NCBI GenBank assembly: GCA_947359465.1
Contig: OX375872.1
Span: 77,977,100-78,041,099, forward strand
DNA: 64,000 nt
From: Metellina segmentata
Taxonomy: Eukaryota; Arthropoda; Arachnida; Araneae; Tetragnathidae
Direction of reading: 5' to 3'
The position numbers and the translations under genes were made by a program. Of this stretch, positions 23,133-33,415 are shown piece after piece; position 1 is the stretch's first letter, and each line of letters starts with the position of its first letter. The notes beneath the pieces were generated by a model. That model was not told where the DNA came from. It worked only from the letters and a program-made list of their open reading frames with translations, and did not search any database.

Positions 23133-23261
23133 TGACTGAGGGTTAATAACTGAAAACAAATATTATTAACTTTAGACAACAATATAAGCCAATGCCATTC
23201 TTCATTGTTTCTTTTCCAGACAATACAATCCCCAATAATTTGAAGCATACCTCATTCGACT

Positions 23262-23492
23262 GCAGGGACGTCGTGATTCAGTGGGCATGCCCACTGCGCT
23301 AGCAACCTTCGAGTTGGATGCGGCTCAGGTTCGATTCCTGCCCTTCGTTCCACCCTGGGTGTATTTCTCTCTTCTGTGTCGGTGAAACTTTCATTGTGTA
23401 TGTGTATGTGTATTACTTGATACTGTAGGTCTTGTGTCAGACGTAGCGTGGCCAAATATGGCCCTTGCGCCATAAAACACCCAAACAACTTG
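23262..23492 (+). mobile_element. SINE-B copy with tRNA-like head
   Basis: tRNA-related head with a box-A-like TGATTCAGTGGG at about 23274 and a consensus box B GGTTCGATTCC at 23328-23338. A ~110 bp body follows (GGGTGTATTTCTCTCTTCTG, CGGTGAAACTTTCATTGTGT), then the LINE-type tail GCGTGGCCAAATATGGCCCT, TGCGCCATAAAACACCC. The second copy starts about 340 bp downstream. The sequence does not fold as a full tRNA, so it is a SINE rather than a tRNA gene. Confidence 0.88.
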
Positions 23493-23600
23493 TTCGACTC
23501 CACTGGAGAGAACATTTTTAGAATTCTCCTAAAGCAAGTTCGATTCGTCTTTCATTCTCGGTTTCTCTAATGTTCGTTTTATGTATATTCCTTCACTGGT

Positions 23601-23830
23601 TGGAGCCGACGTGACTCAGTAAGTATGCCCACTGTGCTATCAACCTTCGAGTTGTAGGTGGCGCAGGTTCGATTCCTGCCTGGTGCATTCCTCCTTAAGT
23701 GCGTTTCTCTCTTCCGTGACGGTAAAGCTTTCATTATGTGTGTCAATTACTTGATGTTGTATATCTTGTGTGAATTACCTGGCCAAATACAGACCTTGGG
23801 CCATAAAACCCCAAAGCAAACCAACCAATC
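23601..23830 (+). mobile_element. SINE-B copy with tRNA-like head
   Basis: Same architecture as the copy at 23262: TGACTCAGTAAG near 23612, box B GGTTCGATTCC at 23666-23676, the TTTCTCTCTTCCGTGACGGT body and the tail CTGGCCAAATACAGACCTTG, GGCCATAAAACCCC. Same strand as its neighbour. Confidence 0.88.
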
Positions 23831-23875
23831 TACGCTGGTTGATCAGTGTTGTAGTCGTAAATAAATCTGAGGGTA

Positions 23876-23920
23876 TACCATGGGGGCCCCTGCACTAGTA
23901 TATGCAGGGGCCCCATGGTG
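23876..23920. repeat. GC-rich near-palindrome
   Basis: ACCATGGGGGCCCCTGCA at the left pairs with TGCAGGGGCCCCATGGT at the right across a ~9-base TA-rich loop, with one extra G in the left arm. It is preceded by GAGGGTATACC, a motif that reappears inverted near 24817, so it may mark one end of the hAT-like remnant between them. Confidence 0.85.
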
Positions 23921-24064
23921 TAATACCTTCTGCTGGTACACTCTTTATATGGTACACTCTGATACCCGCAGAATTTTTTCCATGGGGAGGCGACACATGT
24001 ACTTACTACTTACACTTTCCACGAGGGGGTGGAAGCAAAAAACTTGAACACACACACATACATG

Positions 24065-24284
<220 letters not shown>

Positions 24285-24289
24285 GTAGG

Positions 24290-24730
24290 AAATCCTTTCT
24301 AAGGACCGGGTAGGCATTCATTAAACTAAACCCGCGCTCGCAAACGGCCGTGAAACATGGTAATATTTCAATTGTTCTTCAAAGAGGATTTAATTTTTCT
24401 GGAACAATTGGCGTTTTCATTGGTCCCTTAAACCCTGAATAATGCACATTTCATCTATACCAAGACGTCAACAGATCCCTTTTACCTCCTTTTCTACATG
24501 GCGAATATCCCCTGTTTTTATATTTTCTGGATCAAGTATGGATATATCCTTCAAAAGTTGACAATTTCATCAGAACAAAGTCTGAATTTCATTCTATCGA
24601 CAGTGAATTGAATGAATTGCTTTTGATTAATAGGTACGATTTTGGAATTATGTACCAAGGTGATATCTTGAAATAGAAAATTTTCTTTTGCTTCTACAGC
24701 TATCTGCGTTTCACGTGATGTTTTTCTAGG
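24290..24730 (-). pseudogene. hAT-type transposase C-terminal region, frameshifted
   Basis: Pieces in order on the minus strand: ENFLFQDITLVHNSKIVPIN, QKQFIQFTVDRMKFRLCSDE, IVNF and a stop; then another frame with ISILDPENIKTGDIRHVEKE, VKGICRLGIDEM-like sequence (with a stop), and finally [20 protein letters not shown]. The order (a VxxxIPINxxQF-like stretch, LDPxNW-like LDPEN, and a CERGFSxMN dimerisation motif) is that of hAT transposases and the domesticated ZNF862-like proteins. The assignment rests on motif order recalled from these families. It has stops and shifts, so it is not functional. The TA array begins just past its 3' end. Confidence 0.68.
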
Positions 24731-25516
24731 AAAAACAAAGCGGTGTTCATAGTTTTTAATAAAAAGCAGAGGGTATACGGAATTTGCTGGAAAAACCAGA
24801 GGGTACACGGGGTATACCGCCGGTATACCCTCCACTACGGCCCTTAGGTTGATAGACATCGTCAAACCAGCGTTAACGCTCCCGACTCGTGCATCAAGAT
24901 GCAATATAAGAACTGATCCGACACTGTGGACCAAAGCTTCCCTCATTTCCCTCCCTCACCAACGGAACCTGGTACCAGATCACCGGCGACCCAAATTGCA
25001 TGGGGAAGCCCTGATCCTACGTTCCCACTGAACGATAAACGCGCTAGACTGTTTTCACAAGTGGCGAGTTGCACGCGCTTGTGAAATTGGACACCATTAG
25101 CCACGCCTTTCATAAAGCCCGCCTACCGAGGGTGCGCTTAAACTCGCGATTGGGCAGGGAATGTAATAGGAGGATAAAATTGATCCGTGGCTCCGACGCA
25201 GTGTTGCTTGCGCAAGAGTTAAATGCTTTTATTTGAGAAAGATTGGTCAAACAAAGCACCTCTCATGACATCGCAAAACAGCCGTTTGAAGAAGTTTTCG
25301 CGTCTTCGCATATTTATTTATGCCTGGCCATTCGATAGAAGGTTATTGAACCTTGTTGGCTGTGCCCTCCTCCATATGATTTGGGTGAAACATACGTGGA
25401 AACGTACGAACGAAAGAGTGCATCAATTCTATCGACACAACATTACGACGTCGCACTTCAGATTTTTCAGGAGAGTAGTTTTCGAGATTTAAAAAATTCC
25501 GAATTTATGATGGTAG
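24731..25516. other. No recognisable gene
   Basis: Contains GGTATACCGCCGGTATACC at about 24806-24824, a short perfect palindrome with GAGGGTATAC repeats nearby that may be the other end of the hAT remnant. The rest shows no motif on either strand. Confidence 0.4.
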
Positions 25517-25640
25517 TCAAGAAGTCATGTTGTCTGAAAATTTCGAGTGTGAAGCATTCCTTTAAAAAATCGGAAATTCTTGTGATCTTGAATATTTTGT
25601 TTTCATTACGGAACATGTTTCTGTGGCCTGTGGTCCGGTC
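25517..25640 (+). repeat. Dispersed repeat R1, copy 1
   Basis: GTCATGTTGTCTGAAAATTT, TCTTGTGATCTTGAATATT and TGTTTTCATTACGGAACATG recur at 39295-39425 in the same orientation with scattered changes. Both copies lie upstream of a SINE-A on the same strand (about 245 bp here, immediately in the other case). Confidence 0.85.
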
Positions 25641-25883
25641 AATCCTAAGATATTTGGCACCCGTGGGCTTATATCAATAATGCGCCCCATGTCATAAGAA
25701 AATACACGGTATGGGAAGCGGGGGAGGTGACCGGTAAAGATTTAAAAGTTTCAGAACTATAAAAAGTCTATCTAGTCAGTCACGCGCTGGTCTCCAGCCG
25801 TCATACTGATTCGAGTATAAGCAAAGGCTTGCGCCCCGGGGCTATAGCCCATTTAGCCCTGTGGTTAGGGTGGCCCTGATCGG

Positions 25884-26185
25884 GGCTGCGGTAGCCCGGT
25901 TGAAAGAGAACCGGATCAGCAACTGGAGGTTTGCGAGTTCGGAACTCGGTCTAGCTTAAGACCGTCGTGCACGCGGTGGGTGGATGTTAAATATACCGTG
26001 GCATCAAATGTCATCCCGTTTGCTTGGTGTGGAAGTTTGGAATGCCAGCGAGGTGTTGACCTCGTCATCTGACCGTGGTTCAAAATTACGAATCGTTGCC
26101 CTTGAATCTTTTCCTTCGGAATTGATCCCGGAAATCGCCAATAGCCTACTGTGTTGCTCTAATGCGGTTTAATGATTAATTACCT
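25884..26185 (+). mobile_element. SINE-A copy, near full length
   Basis: A good reference copy, about 300 bp. Box-A-like TAGCCCGGTTG is at 25892-25902 and box-B-like GAGTTCGGAACTC at 25935-25947, the spacing of a tRNA-derived Pol III promoter. The body has AAGACCGTCGTGCACG, GGTGTGGAAGTTTGGAATGC and TTGACCTCGTCATCTGACCG. The 3' segment has CCTTCGGAATTGATCCCGG, CCAATAGCCTACTGTGTTGC and ends ATTAATTACCTA. Confidence 0.9.
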
Positions 26186-26490
26186 ATGGCTTATCCCTAT
26201 GTTGCCCGGTGCCTTTCGATTGTTAAAATAGTTGAAAAATCAAGTCAGATAAAAAAAAACAGAGAGTAGAGAGTCACGACAATTTTTGTTCCTCTTTACT
26301 CCAGGTCACAGTACTGTACAAGAAGACAAGTCCCTATAACTTCAAAAAAAAAATTTATTATTTTTGACGCTATGTATTTTGCAATTACCTACGTATCTTG
26401 CAATCTTTATCTTGGGAAACTTACGAAAAAAGATTTATTTCATTCGGTTAAAGTTTAATTGAAGCACAAAGAGTCGATTTTACCTTTAAG

Positions 26491-26707
26491 TTAACCCTCC
26501 TGGTGGTTGTCTAGACGAGGTACTTCCCTTTATTAATAAAACTGACCAGATTTTGATGGACGAGATATCTCGTCAATAGAAAAAACAGACCAGATCTAAC
26601 TATCGCCATCACAATAAAAATCACCAAAAACCCGAATATCTCGTCATAAGCAAAATTGATCAGATCTTGATGGACGAGATATTTTGTAAATACCGCTTGG
26701 GGGTTAA
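26491..26707. mobile_element. TTAA-type palindrome-rich MITE, copy 4
   Basis: TTAA at 26491-26494 and 26704-26707. The 209 bp element has ends CCCTCCTGGTGGTTGTCTAG and CGCTTGGGGG and interior GATGGACGAGATATCTCGTC. A SINE-A starts about 15 bp downstream. Confidence 0.92.
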
Positions 26708-26941
26708 AGTCTGACCTACGTTTGGGGCCGCTGTATCCCGGTTGGAAGTGTAGCGGATTAGCTACATTCAAAGGCTGTCGTGTTCGTGAGGGCTGGTGCA
26801 CGTTAAATCTGATGTGGCCTCACGTTAGCGTGATGTATAAGTTTGGAAAGTGGGGGTCAGCTCAGGTGTCGACTTCGCAATCTGACCGTTGTTCGAAATG
26901 ACGAGAAGTTGCCCTTGGATCTTTCCTTTCGAGATTGCAAC

Positions 26942-28155
26942 TAGGGATGCGACATCGATGTCGATGTTTTTTTAAAAAACATCGATGTATTTAACATCGA
27001 TGTACTGGGGTCGATGTTTTTGTAACATCGATGTTTATACTAGTCCAGGCCTCGAAATAAATTGTTTAATACAGGTGCACCTTGTGCACCTAAGTTTTTA
27101 AATTAGGTGCACAGGTTATATTTATGTGCACATTTAAAAAAGAACGTAATATACGAGCATTAATGTAATATAAACTACTTTATTAGTTGGATATGTTTAA
27201 ATAGGTTAGTAGTAGATGGTAAATAAAAATATTTAAACAACTAAATTCTCCCTTCTCTCCAGCGCACGGCTGTACCACGACAGTCGCTTCAACAGAGCGA
27301 TCTGGAAAAAGTTTCGATCATCGGAAACTTCTGGTGGCAGTGACACAAGTAAACCTTCCTCCTGTATAAACCCGTTATGACCCAGTGATTTTGTTTTCGC
27401 ATAGTGTGTATTTAGGAATTTTAATTACGTTCCTTTAGAGTAAGTGAGGTCGATATTAATATTTTGTTCAAACATCAAAATAACATAAAACACGTTTCCC
27501 CCTCTATTTTTTTTTTAACGTTAGGTGCACCTAGCGGGAAAAAATTAGGTGCACAGTTTTATTTTCATGTGCACACTGCACCTGTGCACCCGGGTATTTC
27601 GAGCCCTGTACTAGTCGATGTTTTTACGTTGTCGATGTTTTATTTTTAAATAAAAAAGTACCGTTATAAAAATTTAAAAAATAACCAAATAGCATAAGTT
27701 TTATAATTTGCGAAGTGAACATACTTTTAGACCAAAGTGACCAAGGATGAAGGATCTGAAAAGTAGGGATGCGACATCGATATCGATGTTTTCTAATCAT
27801 TGATGTTTTAGAAAAAAACATCGATGTATTGGAGCCGATGTCGCATCACTAGTTGCTAAACCAGTTTTAAGAAATGGGGGAAAAAGTTTAAATACACTGA
27901 ATTTTAAAAACATCGATGTTTTTGGGTCGATGTATTATCAACATCGATGTTTTAATTTTGAACACCTAAGTTTCAAAACATCGATGTTTTGCTGTCGATG
28001 TCGCATCAATAATTGCTAAACCAGTTTTAAGAAATGGGGGAAAAAGTTTAAATACACTGAATTTTAAAAACATCGATGTTTTTGGGTCGATGTATTATCA
28101 ACATCGATGTTTTAATTTTGAACATCGATGTTTTGCTATCGATGTCGCATCCCTA
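26942..28155. mobile_element. Non-autonomous hAT-type element (family CGATG) with 8 bp target duplication
   Basis: 1214 bp flanked by ATTGCAAC on both sides (26934-26941, 28156-28163). Inverted ends: TAGGGATGCGACATCGAT and ATCGATGTCGCATCCCTA. The interior is full of ACATCGATGT palindromes. It contains a smaller hAT (27046-27608), an ~88 bp miniature of itself (27769-27856), and a ~165 bp duplication (TTGCTAAACCAGTTTTAAG at about 27854 and again at about 28013). No coding sequence. Confidence 0.95.
27046..27608. mobile_element. Second hAT-type element nested in the first
   Basis: 563 bp flanked by TACTAGTC at 27038-27045 and 27609-27616, a perfect 8 bp duplication. Ends are CAGGCCTCGAAATA and TATTTCGAGCCCTG. 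Just inside each end are repeated AGGTGCACAGG and TGTGCAC motifs, likely transposase binding sites. The related copy at 31826-32266 lacks it and shows the unoccupied site. No transposase frame; the 61-codon frame at 27464 has no motif. Confidence 0.95.
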
Positions 28156-28225
28156 ATTGCAACCGTACCGTCGCCAATAGCCCGATGTGTTGCCACAGAG
28201 TGACGTTAATTCAATTACCTAACTT

Positions 28226-28437
28226 GAATAGCATACAAATGAAGACTAATTAAAAACAATCTTTCACCTTTCCTACCCTACGACGATACTAGTGACTAGT
28301 AATTATGGTAGATTAATGTTTAGAGCATAATGAATTTTACTCACAGCTTTGACAAATTATCACCTTAATTAAAAAAAATAATGTACCATAGTAAATATTT
28401 TAAAATTATTTTACAAACATTCGTTAAGGAAATGTGT
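28226..28437. other. No recognisable feature
   Basis: AT-rich spacer between SINE-A and the deleted Tc1-like copy. Confidence 0.5.
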
Positions 28438-28790
28438 TATACCCTACCCTACAATAATGGACTGGACGACAGCGGATTTATATTAAATCCGACTACTTGT
28501 TTGGGGGTGTTTTCCGTGGTATGGCTGTTTGAGAGACGCTTACGGATCAGGGAACCACGTCCGAAATCTACAGCTGAGCTGACGACATTCTTGCAGTAGG
28601 AATTGACTCAAATACCCATAGCTGTTTATCAAAACTTCGTTGAAAGTATGTCCAGAAGGTTTGTTAGTGTAATTGCAGCACGTTGGGGGACCATCCCCTT
28701 ATTAAAACATGTATTATTTCTCTTATACCATCACATCTTGCTGACCGATCCATTATTATAGGGTAGTGGTTTAGAAGTATGCTTCGATAA
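28438..28790 (+). mobile_element. Internally deleted Tc1-like element (family 1 relative)
   Basis: From about 28530 to 28790 it matches the left ~280 bp of the Tc1-like element at 2440-3700, read in the opposite orientation, including the C-terminal transposase codons (TQIPIAVYQNFVESMSRRF, VSVIAARWG). Its outer ends are inverted (CCCTACCCTACAATAATGGA at 28443 and TCCATTATTATAGGGTAGTG near 28750-28771), giving a MITE-like structure of about 350 bp. Confidence 0.85.
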
Positions 28791-28799
28791 TCACAGAAT

Positions 28800-28955
28800 G
28801 TTGTTTGTTTGTGGGTTTTATAATGCATGTTCCATATTCGGTTAAACTGCGCCAAACACAACGGGAAGTAAATGACTTGAAAAGGATAAGAGGTATTAGG
28901 AACAGAGTTGTAAGATGAGAACAGAGTAAAGATCGCTTGGGTATCTCGGAAGCTT
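28800..28955 (-). mobile_element. LINE-like 3' end (tail family C)
   Basis: GTGGGTTTTATAATGCATG, then TTAAACTGCGCCAAACACAA and GGATAAGAGGTATTAGGAAC, TCGCTTGGGTATCTCGG, matching the copies at 15360 and 19188 with more decay in the hairpin. Confidence 0.65.
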
Positions 28956-29195
28956 CGATAATTACAGAGAAAGGGAGACAATTAACAATAATTTATTTTG
29001 AATCGGCAAATTTTACATAAAAAAGTATTATTTGTTCTTATTTTTCATTCTATTGAAAAAATAAGCTTAGTAAATTAAATATAAGCTTTATTATTGTATT
29101 AGAAATAACTGTTCTCGTCAAGAGAAAGTTTAACCAGCTTGATCACAAACACCATACGCGTAAATTAATCAGTTGTATGATCTCAGGATCTGAGG
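28956..29195. other. No recognisable feature
   Basis: AT-rich spacer. Confidence 0.5.
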
Positions 29196-29400
29196 CCAGA
29201 TACGGCTCTCCAAATATATTTACCCGGAATATAGACCAGATACAGCCCTCGAAATCTTTTTTATTAGGGCCGTAGGCCATATATTGCCATCCAAATCTGT
29301 TTATCAGGCCCGCAGTCCACATACGGCCTTCCGAATATGTTTATCCGGCCCGCAGATAACATACGGTTTTAGAAACATTTTCTTACGTTCGTAGACGAGA
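29196..29400. repeat. ~40 bp tandem repeat, 5 degenerate units
   Basis: Units start at about 29196, 29236, 29277, 29317 and 29357 with a pattern like CCAGATACGGCCCTCCAAAT, then ATGTTTATCAGGCCCGCAG. An outlying unit lies near 29472. Confidence 0.85.
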
Positions 29401-29544
29401 TCCAACAATTGAGTAGGTTAACTACATATCTAATATGCCCCTCCTGATAAGGAGGCCCAAAGTCCAAATACGGTTCTCCTTACGGGTTTACCAGGCCTGT
29501 AGGTAGGAGCTCTAAGTATGTTTTAAATTGTTTTTTTACATAAT

Positions 29545-29612
29545 CTTATTTTGGTCTTATGTTTTGCGCAATTTGTCCATTTTGGACCTTACACCATAAA
29601 ACCCAAATCAAC
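29545..29612 (+). repeat. LINE/SINE-B type tail fragment
   Basis: TTTTGCGCAATTTGTCCATT, TTGGACCTTACACCATAAAAC, CCAAATCAACCAC resembles the shared tail in plus orientation, with compensating changes across the hairpin. Confidence 0.5.
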
Positions 29613-29819
29613 CACAAGCGAAAACACTAGAAGATCCTGTACAAGATCAACAAATTAAAACCATTGGACTGGAATGGACCGCTGTTTAGCACCATACCTC
29701 CTCATAAAAAGAGCTAAACACACACAAAAATAACTTGTTAAAATTTAAATATAAAATTTACGCAAAAGGGTCTGGATAGCATAAATTCGCCAGTGGTTAC
29801 CAAAGTTTAAGTTCTCTGC

Positions 29820-29945
29820 ATCAGGACAAGTGGCGACCCTCTCCAAGCACTACTCACGACGGGAGGTTCTTAACTTTTGGTGATCGATTCGGAGATTAGG
29901 GACCATACCCTGCACCGCTGTCGAAGTAAATTCAGACGGACTTGA
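29820..29945 (-). other. 5S-rRNA-like sequence (5S-derived SINE or pseudogene)
   Basis: The minus strand reads AATCTCCGAATCGATCACC, AAAGTTAAGAACCTCCCGTC and AGTGCTTGGAGAGGGTCGCC. This aligns in order with eukaryotic 5S rRNA segments (GATCTCGTCCGATC, AGTTAAGCA, CGTCGGG, TTAGTACTTGGATGGGTGAC). Several substitutions and the lack of a clean 5' end and terminator argue against a functional gene. Confidence 0.62.
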
Positions 29946-30781
29946 ACTCAACGACGTGATTTAACGGAACTTAAGTTAAAAGGTTACTCCTAATCTAATA
30001 ATGGATAGATGGATGGATACAGTGTGCATTCCCCCAAAGTCACCCCCTTTATTCATGAACAATCATAGCGGAGCACATCCCCAGTTACAAACGCTGCGAA
30101 AGCCTTTCAAGTCTCAACCACTGACGGAACAAACTCGCCAAGAGAAGAAACAAGAATGTCGCCTGCGGATTCCCCTTTCTGCCTCCCTTCCCTCGGTGGG
30201 GATGCACAGACAGGGGTAGACAGAGGAGGACTTTAATGTGAACAGGAAGAGCTTGGTCAAGTATTTCCCTTGACCCCTAAAGTGGGCGCTCTCTCGCCTC
30301 CCCCGTGAATGACCTCCGTAAAGTGTGGCAATCGCACTGACGCAAATGTCCACTGCAGGTGGTGGGGTGTTGAGTTACACCACCCCGCTAACCACACCGC
30401 GAAGCCACTAAGTGTCAACTCCCCACTTCGACTCGATCCCCTTGTCGGGGACGAAATCCCCCCCGCTGGAAATTCCGCAAAAGTTAATAAAGAAAGGTCA
30501 AGACACATAAATTAAAAGAGAGGGGAGAAGGGCATAAAAGACGTCAGGGTGGGTGGTGTCAATGGGAATGTCTTGGGAAAAACGGCTTGTTAAAATTTCG
30601 GGAGAGCGGTTAATGGCATTCTTGGCAACCGGGGAGAGATGGGACTAATCCCTATCCGCCAGCTTCACATCTGTCAGCCCATAATACAACCTTAGAAGCG
30701 ATTCTGATGACCTTAACAGAACTTGTAAAACTACAGATAAGGGAAGCACAATATTTATTTACGCTGAGTTGGAATGCCGCT
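29946..30781. other. No recognisable gene
   Basis: A GC-richer patch at 30150-30490 has overlapping frames of 68-83 codons on both strands without motifs. It contains the inverted GGTGGTGGGGTGT and ACACCACCCC at about 30359-30387. Confidence 0.45.
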
Positions 30782-31250
30782 TAATCCGTCGTGTGGTTTA
30801 ACGGGGCCTGTACATGAGGGCCGCAGCTACTTTTTTCTGGTAGTTGGCTGCAAAAGACGAGAGATAGACATTTTGGTAGGTATGTGGATTTGGGGGGTAA
30901 ATGAGACTAATGCCACCCCTAATAATCCGCTATGTGGTTTAGTCCTTACATTATTTTTTCTATTTGAATTGAGTGTAAGAGGCTGAGATGGATTACATTG
31001 CATTATTGATATTTCATTTGAATTGAGTGTAAGAGGCTGAGATAGACTCTTTGTGAGGTATGTGAACTTTTGTGGTAAATGAGACCAATGCCACCCTCTG
31101 TCGTAAACAATTAATCCGTTATGTGGTTTAAGGGGCCTTGCACTATTTTTACACGCAGTTGCGTGCGAGAGGTTAAGATAGAATTTTAGGGAAGCTTTTG
31201 GACATCGGGGAGAAATGAGGCTATGTCAACTTCTGTTGAAAACAGAATGT
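30782..31250. repeat. ~140-190 bp degenerate tandem repeat, 3 units
   Basis: TTAATCCGTCGTGTGGTTTA at 30781, AATCCGCTATGTGGTTTA near 30924 and TTAATCCGTTATGTGGTTTA near 31111 start units that also share AAATGAGACTAATGCCACCC. A shorter ATTTGAATTGAGTGTAAGAG duplication lies inside. Confidence 0.87.
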
Positions 31251-31817
31251 AGGTATTTAAAATGAAGATAAAGTATGATTATTATATACAAAACCCGTAG
31301 GATAAAATATATTAATTATTACAGGTAGGTTGTTGAATTAACTTCGCAAACATAACGGGCTATTACTAATTGGCACAACACTAATTTTGCTAATAAAATA
31401 TTATTCTAGATATTAATATTTTGATTGAAATTAATTGGAAATACTAAGGTTCAACAGTGGAAAGTCGCAAAAAATAATCTCCTTATTGAAAAAATTAAAA
31501 AATATTCAAAAGGATCAAAGGAATTTCTAGTTTTTGAATGAGTGACAAATACTTGGAGAAGTTTAAAACAACATGGGACTTTATGAGAAATGATAAACTA
31601 CTATATAATTTTGGAAACTTTTTTGAAACTTAAAATTTGCTAGCCTGAAATATTTTAAAGGGGAGCCATCAATTGTTGACTCTACATAAAAACTTCCAAA
31701 ATGACGAGTTTTCCTAATGGGTTTCAATTACGAAACACCCTGTCCTGTCTTGTGCTCTCTATACGTTTGTGATGTTTTTATTGTTCAGTTTCAGAATAGC
31801 AGTAGGATTGCACGGGG
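31251..31817. other. No recognisable feature
   Basis: Very AT-rich, no frame or repeat recognised. Confidence 0.5.
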
Positions 31818-31825
31818 CTACATAA

Positions 31826-32266
31826 TAGTGATGCGACATCGACAGCAAAACATCGATGTTCAAAATTAAGACATCGATGTTGATAATACATCGCCCCCAA
31901 ACCATCGATTTTTATACAATTCACTGTATTTAAACTTTTTTCCCCATTTCTTAAACCTGGTTTAGTGATGCGACATCGGCTCCAATACATCCATGTTTTT
32001 TTATAAAACATGAATGTTTTGAAAACGTCGACATCGATGTCGCATCCCTACTTTTCAGACCATTCACCCTTGGCCACTTTGGTCTAAAAGTATGTTCAAT
32101 TTGCTGATTATAAAATTTATGCTACTTGGTTATTTTTTAAATTTTTATAACGGTACTTTTTTCATTTAAAAATAAAACGTCGACAACGTAAAAACATCGA
32201 CAAGTATAAACATCTATGTTACAAAAACATCGACCCCAACACATCGACATCGATGTCGCATCCCTA
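31826..32266. mobile_element. hAT-type element of the CGATG family, empty-site copy
   Basis: 441 bp, inverted relative to the copy at 26942. Ends are TAGTGATGCGACATCG and CGATGTCGCATCCCTA. Flanks CTACATAA and CTACCTAC are an imperfect 8 bp duplication (6 of 8). It lacks the nested 563 bp hAT: the interior reads AACATCGACAAGTATAAACA, the unoccupied form of that site. Confidence 0.93.
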
Positions 32267-32324
32267 CTACCTACAAGAAAGGAAGACTTGATTATAATAG
32301 TTGTATTCTGAAGATGTGGGGACA

Positions 32325-32610
32325 GCGGTATGTGGGGACAACCGGAGGGTTGTGAGTCGAACAAAAGACTGTCGTATACATGAGGGCTGGTACGCGTTAA
32401 ATCTATCGTGGCCTCAAATGTCATCACTTTATCGTGGTGTGGACGTTCAATAAGTGGGGTGCCAGCTCAAGTGTCGACTTCGTCATCTGACCGCGATTCA
32501 AAATTACGAAGAACTGTCCTCGGATCTTTCTTCTCCGGATTGATCCCGGACAGTCGCTAATAGCCCGTTACGATGCTCCAGTGGGACGGTTAATCAACTA
32601 CCAACTATCC
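32325..32610 (+). mobile_element. SINE-A copy
   Basis: Starts GGGACAGCGGTATGTGGGGA, with AAAGACTGTCGTATACATGA, GGGCTGGTACGCGTTAAATC, TCGTCATCTGACCGCG, CGGATTGATCCCGGACAGTC and end GGTTAATCAACTACC. It has a deletion in the head. Confidence 0.88.
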
Positions 32611-32666
32611 ACTTCTGATGATATAATGCATGAAACCATTCTTTCCACAAGTATAAAAGTGGTAAA

Positions 32667-33110
32667 TACACTCTAAGACAAAAAAAAAATGTTGCACCTA
32701 GAAGGAATTGTCAGAATGCAATGAAATTTACAAGGTTATGGAAATGTTTATGAAAATGAGTGAATTATTAAATTTGAGAATAAAATATGCAAAATTTATA
32801 TAGAAAAATTCAAAAAAGTGGTATTCAGTATGGCGTATTACCGCCATGCAGCATGCCAAGTAGTAGTTGGTAGTGAGTCATATAGGCTATTTAAGAAGTT
32901 CTACGACAGTCCATCCCATATTGCTTGAACCCTGTCACGTAGTTCCAGCAGATTGCGCGGTACGGGTGAAGTGGTGACATCTCGCCCAATGGCATCCCAT
33001 GCATTCTTGATCGGGGTCAGGTCCGGTGAGTATGCCGGCCATGGTAAGATATCGTTGTGTCGTAGACAAGCTCTAGAGACGGCAGCAATACATACTTCTG
33101 AGAAGCCACT
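32667..33110 (-). mobile_element. Partial Tc1-like transposon (family 3)
   Basis: The left end ACACTCTAAGACAAAAAAAA, then TGTTGCACCTAGAAGGAATT and GTCAGAATGCAATGAAATTT, resembles the right end of the element at 2440-3700. It leads into a transposase C-terminus. The other end was not found. Confidence 0.78.
32901..33075 (-). pseudogene. Tc1-like transposase C-terminal fragment
   Basis: About 58 codons: RHNDILPWPAYSPDLTPIKN, AWDAIGRDVTTSPVPRNLLE, LRDRVQAIWDGLS and a stop. The SPDLTPIKNAWD motif is the third catalytic region of Tc1-like enzymes, but the acidic residue expected after PI is lysine here, so this copy would be catalytically dead even if complete. Upstream catalytic domain is absent. 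Confidence 0.88.
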
Positions 33111-33415
33111 CTTTTAGATATTGACAATCGGTGCCACCTTCTCACGAAAGTGTGCTTCTGTATTCGACTTGGGAGTCGAAATTATATGTTTGCAAACTTA
33201 ACTTGTCAAACGCTGAAAAAATTTAAAATAATATTTTCGGTAGACTCAAATATCCTCTCCAGCAACGTCACTACATTTTGGTCGCATAAAACATTGTAGT
33301 CCCCTATGATCATCCTACGAAAGGGTTTAGTGTGTTAGAAGTGTGTTAATTAGAAGTGTGTGTTTGGTTAACATAATTTTTGTTACACCTCGATCCCTGG
33401 GAAGATTTCCAGGAT
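33111..33415. other. No recognisable feature
   Basis: AT-rich spacer before the TTA-flanked element. Confidence 0.5.

Larger units (their letters stand above)
26722..28225 (+). mobile_element. SINE-A copy split by an hAT insertion
   Basis: The 5' part runs to 26941 (ending CTTTCGAGATTGCAAC) and the 3' part resumes at 28156 (ATTGCAACCGTACCGTCGCC, AATAGCCCGATGTGTTG). Removing the hAT and one ATTGCAAC gives a continuous SINE-A. Confidence 0.93.

Noticed and set aside
23262..23340. tRNA gene with perfect box B
   Set aside because: The same head occurs again at 23601 followed by the same non-tRNA body and tail, which defines a SINE.
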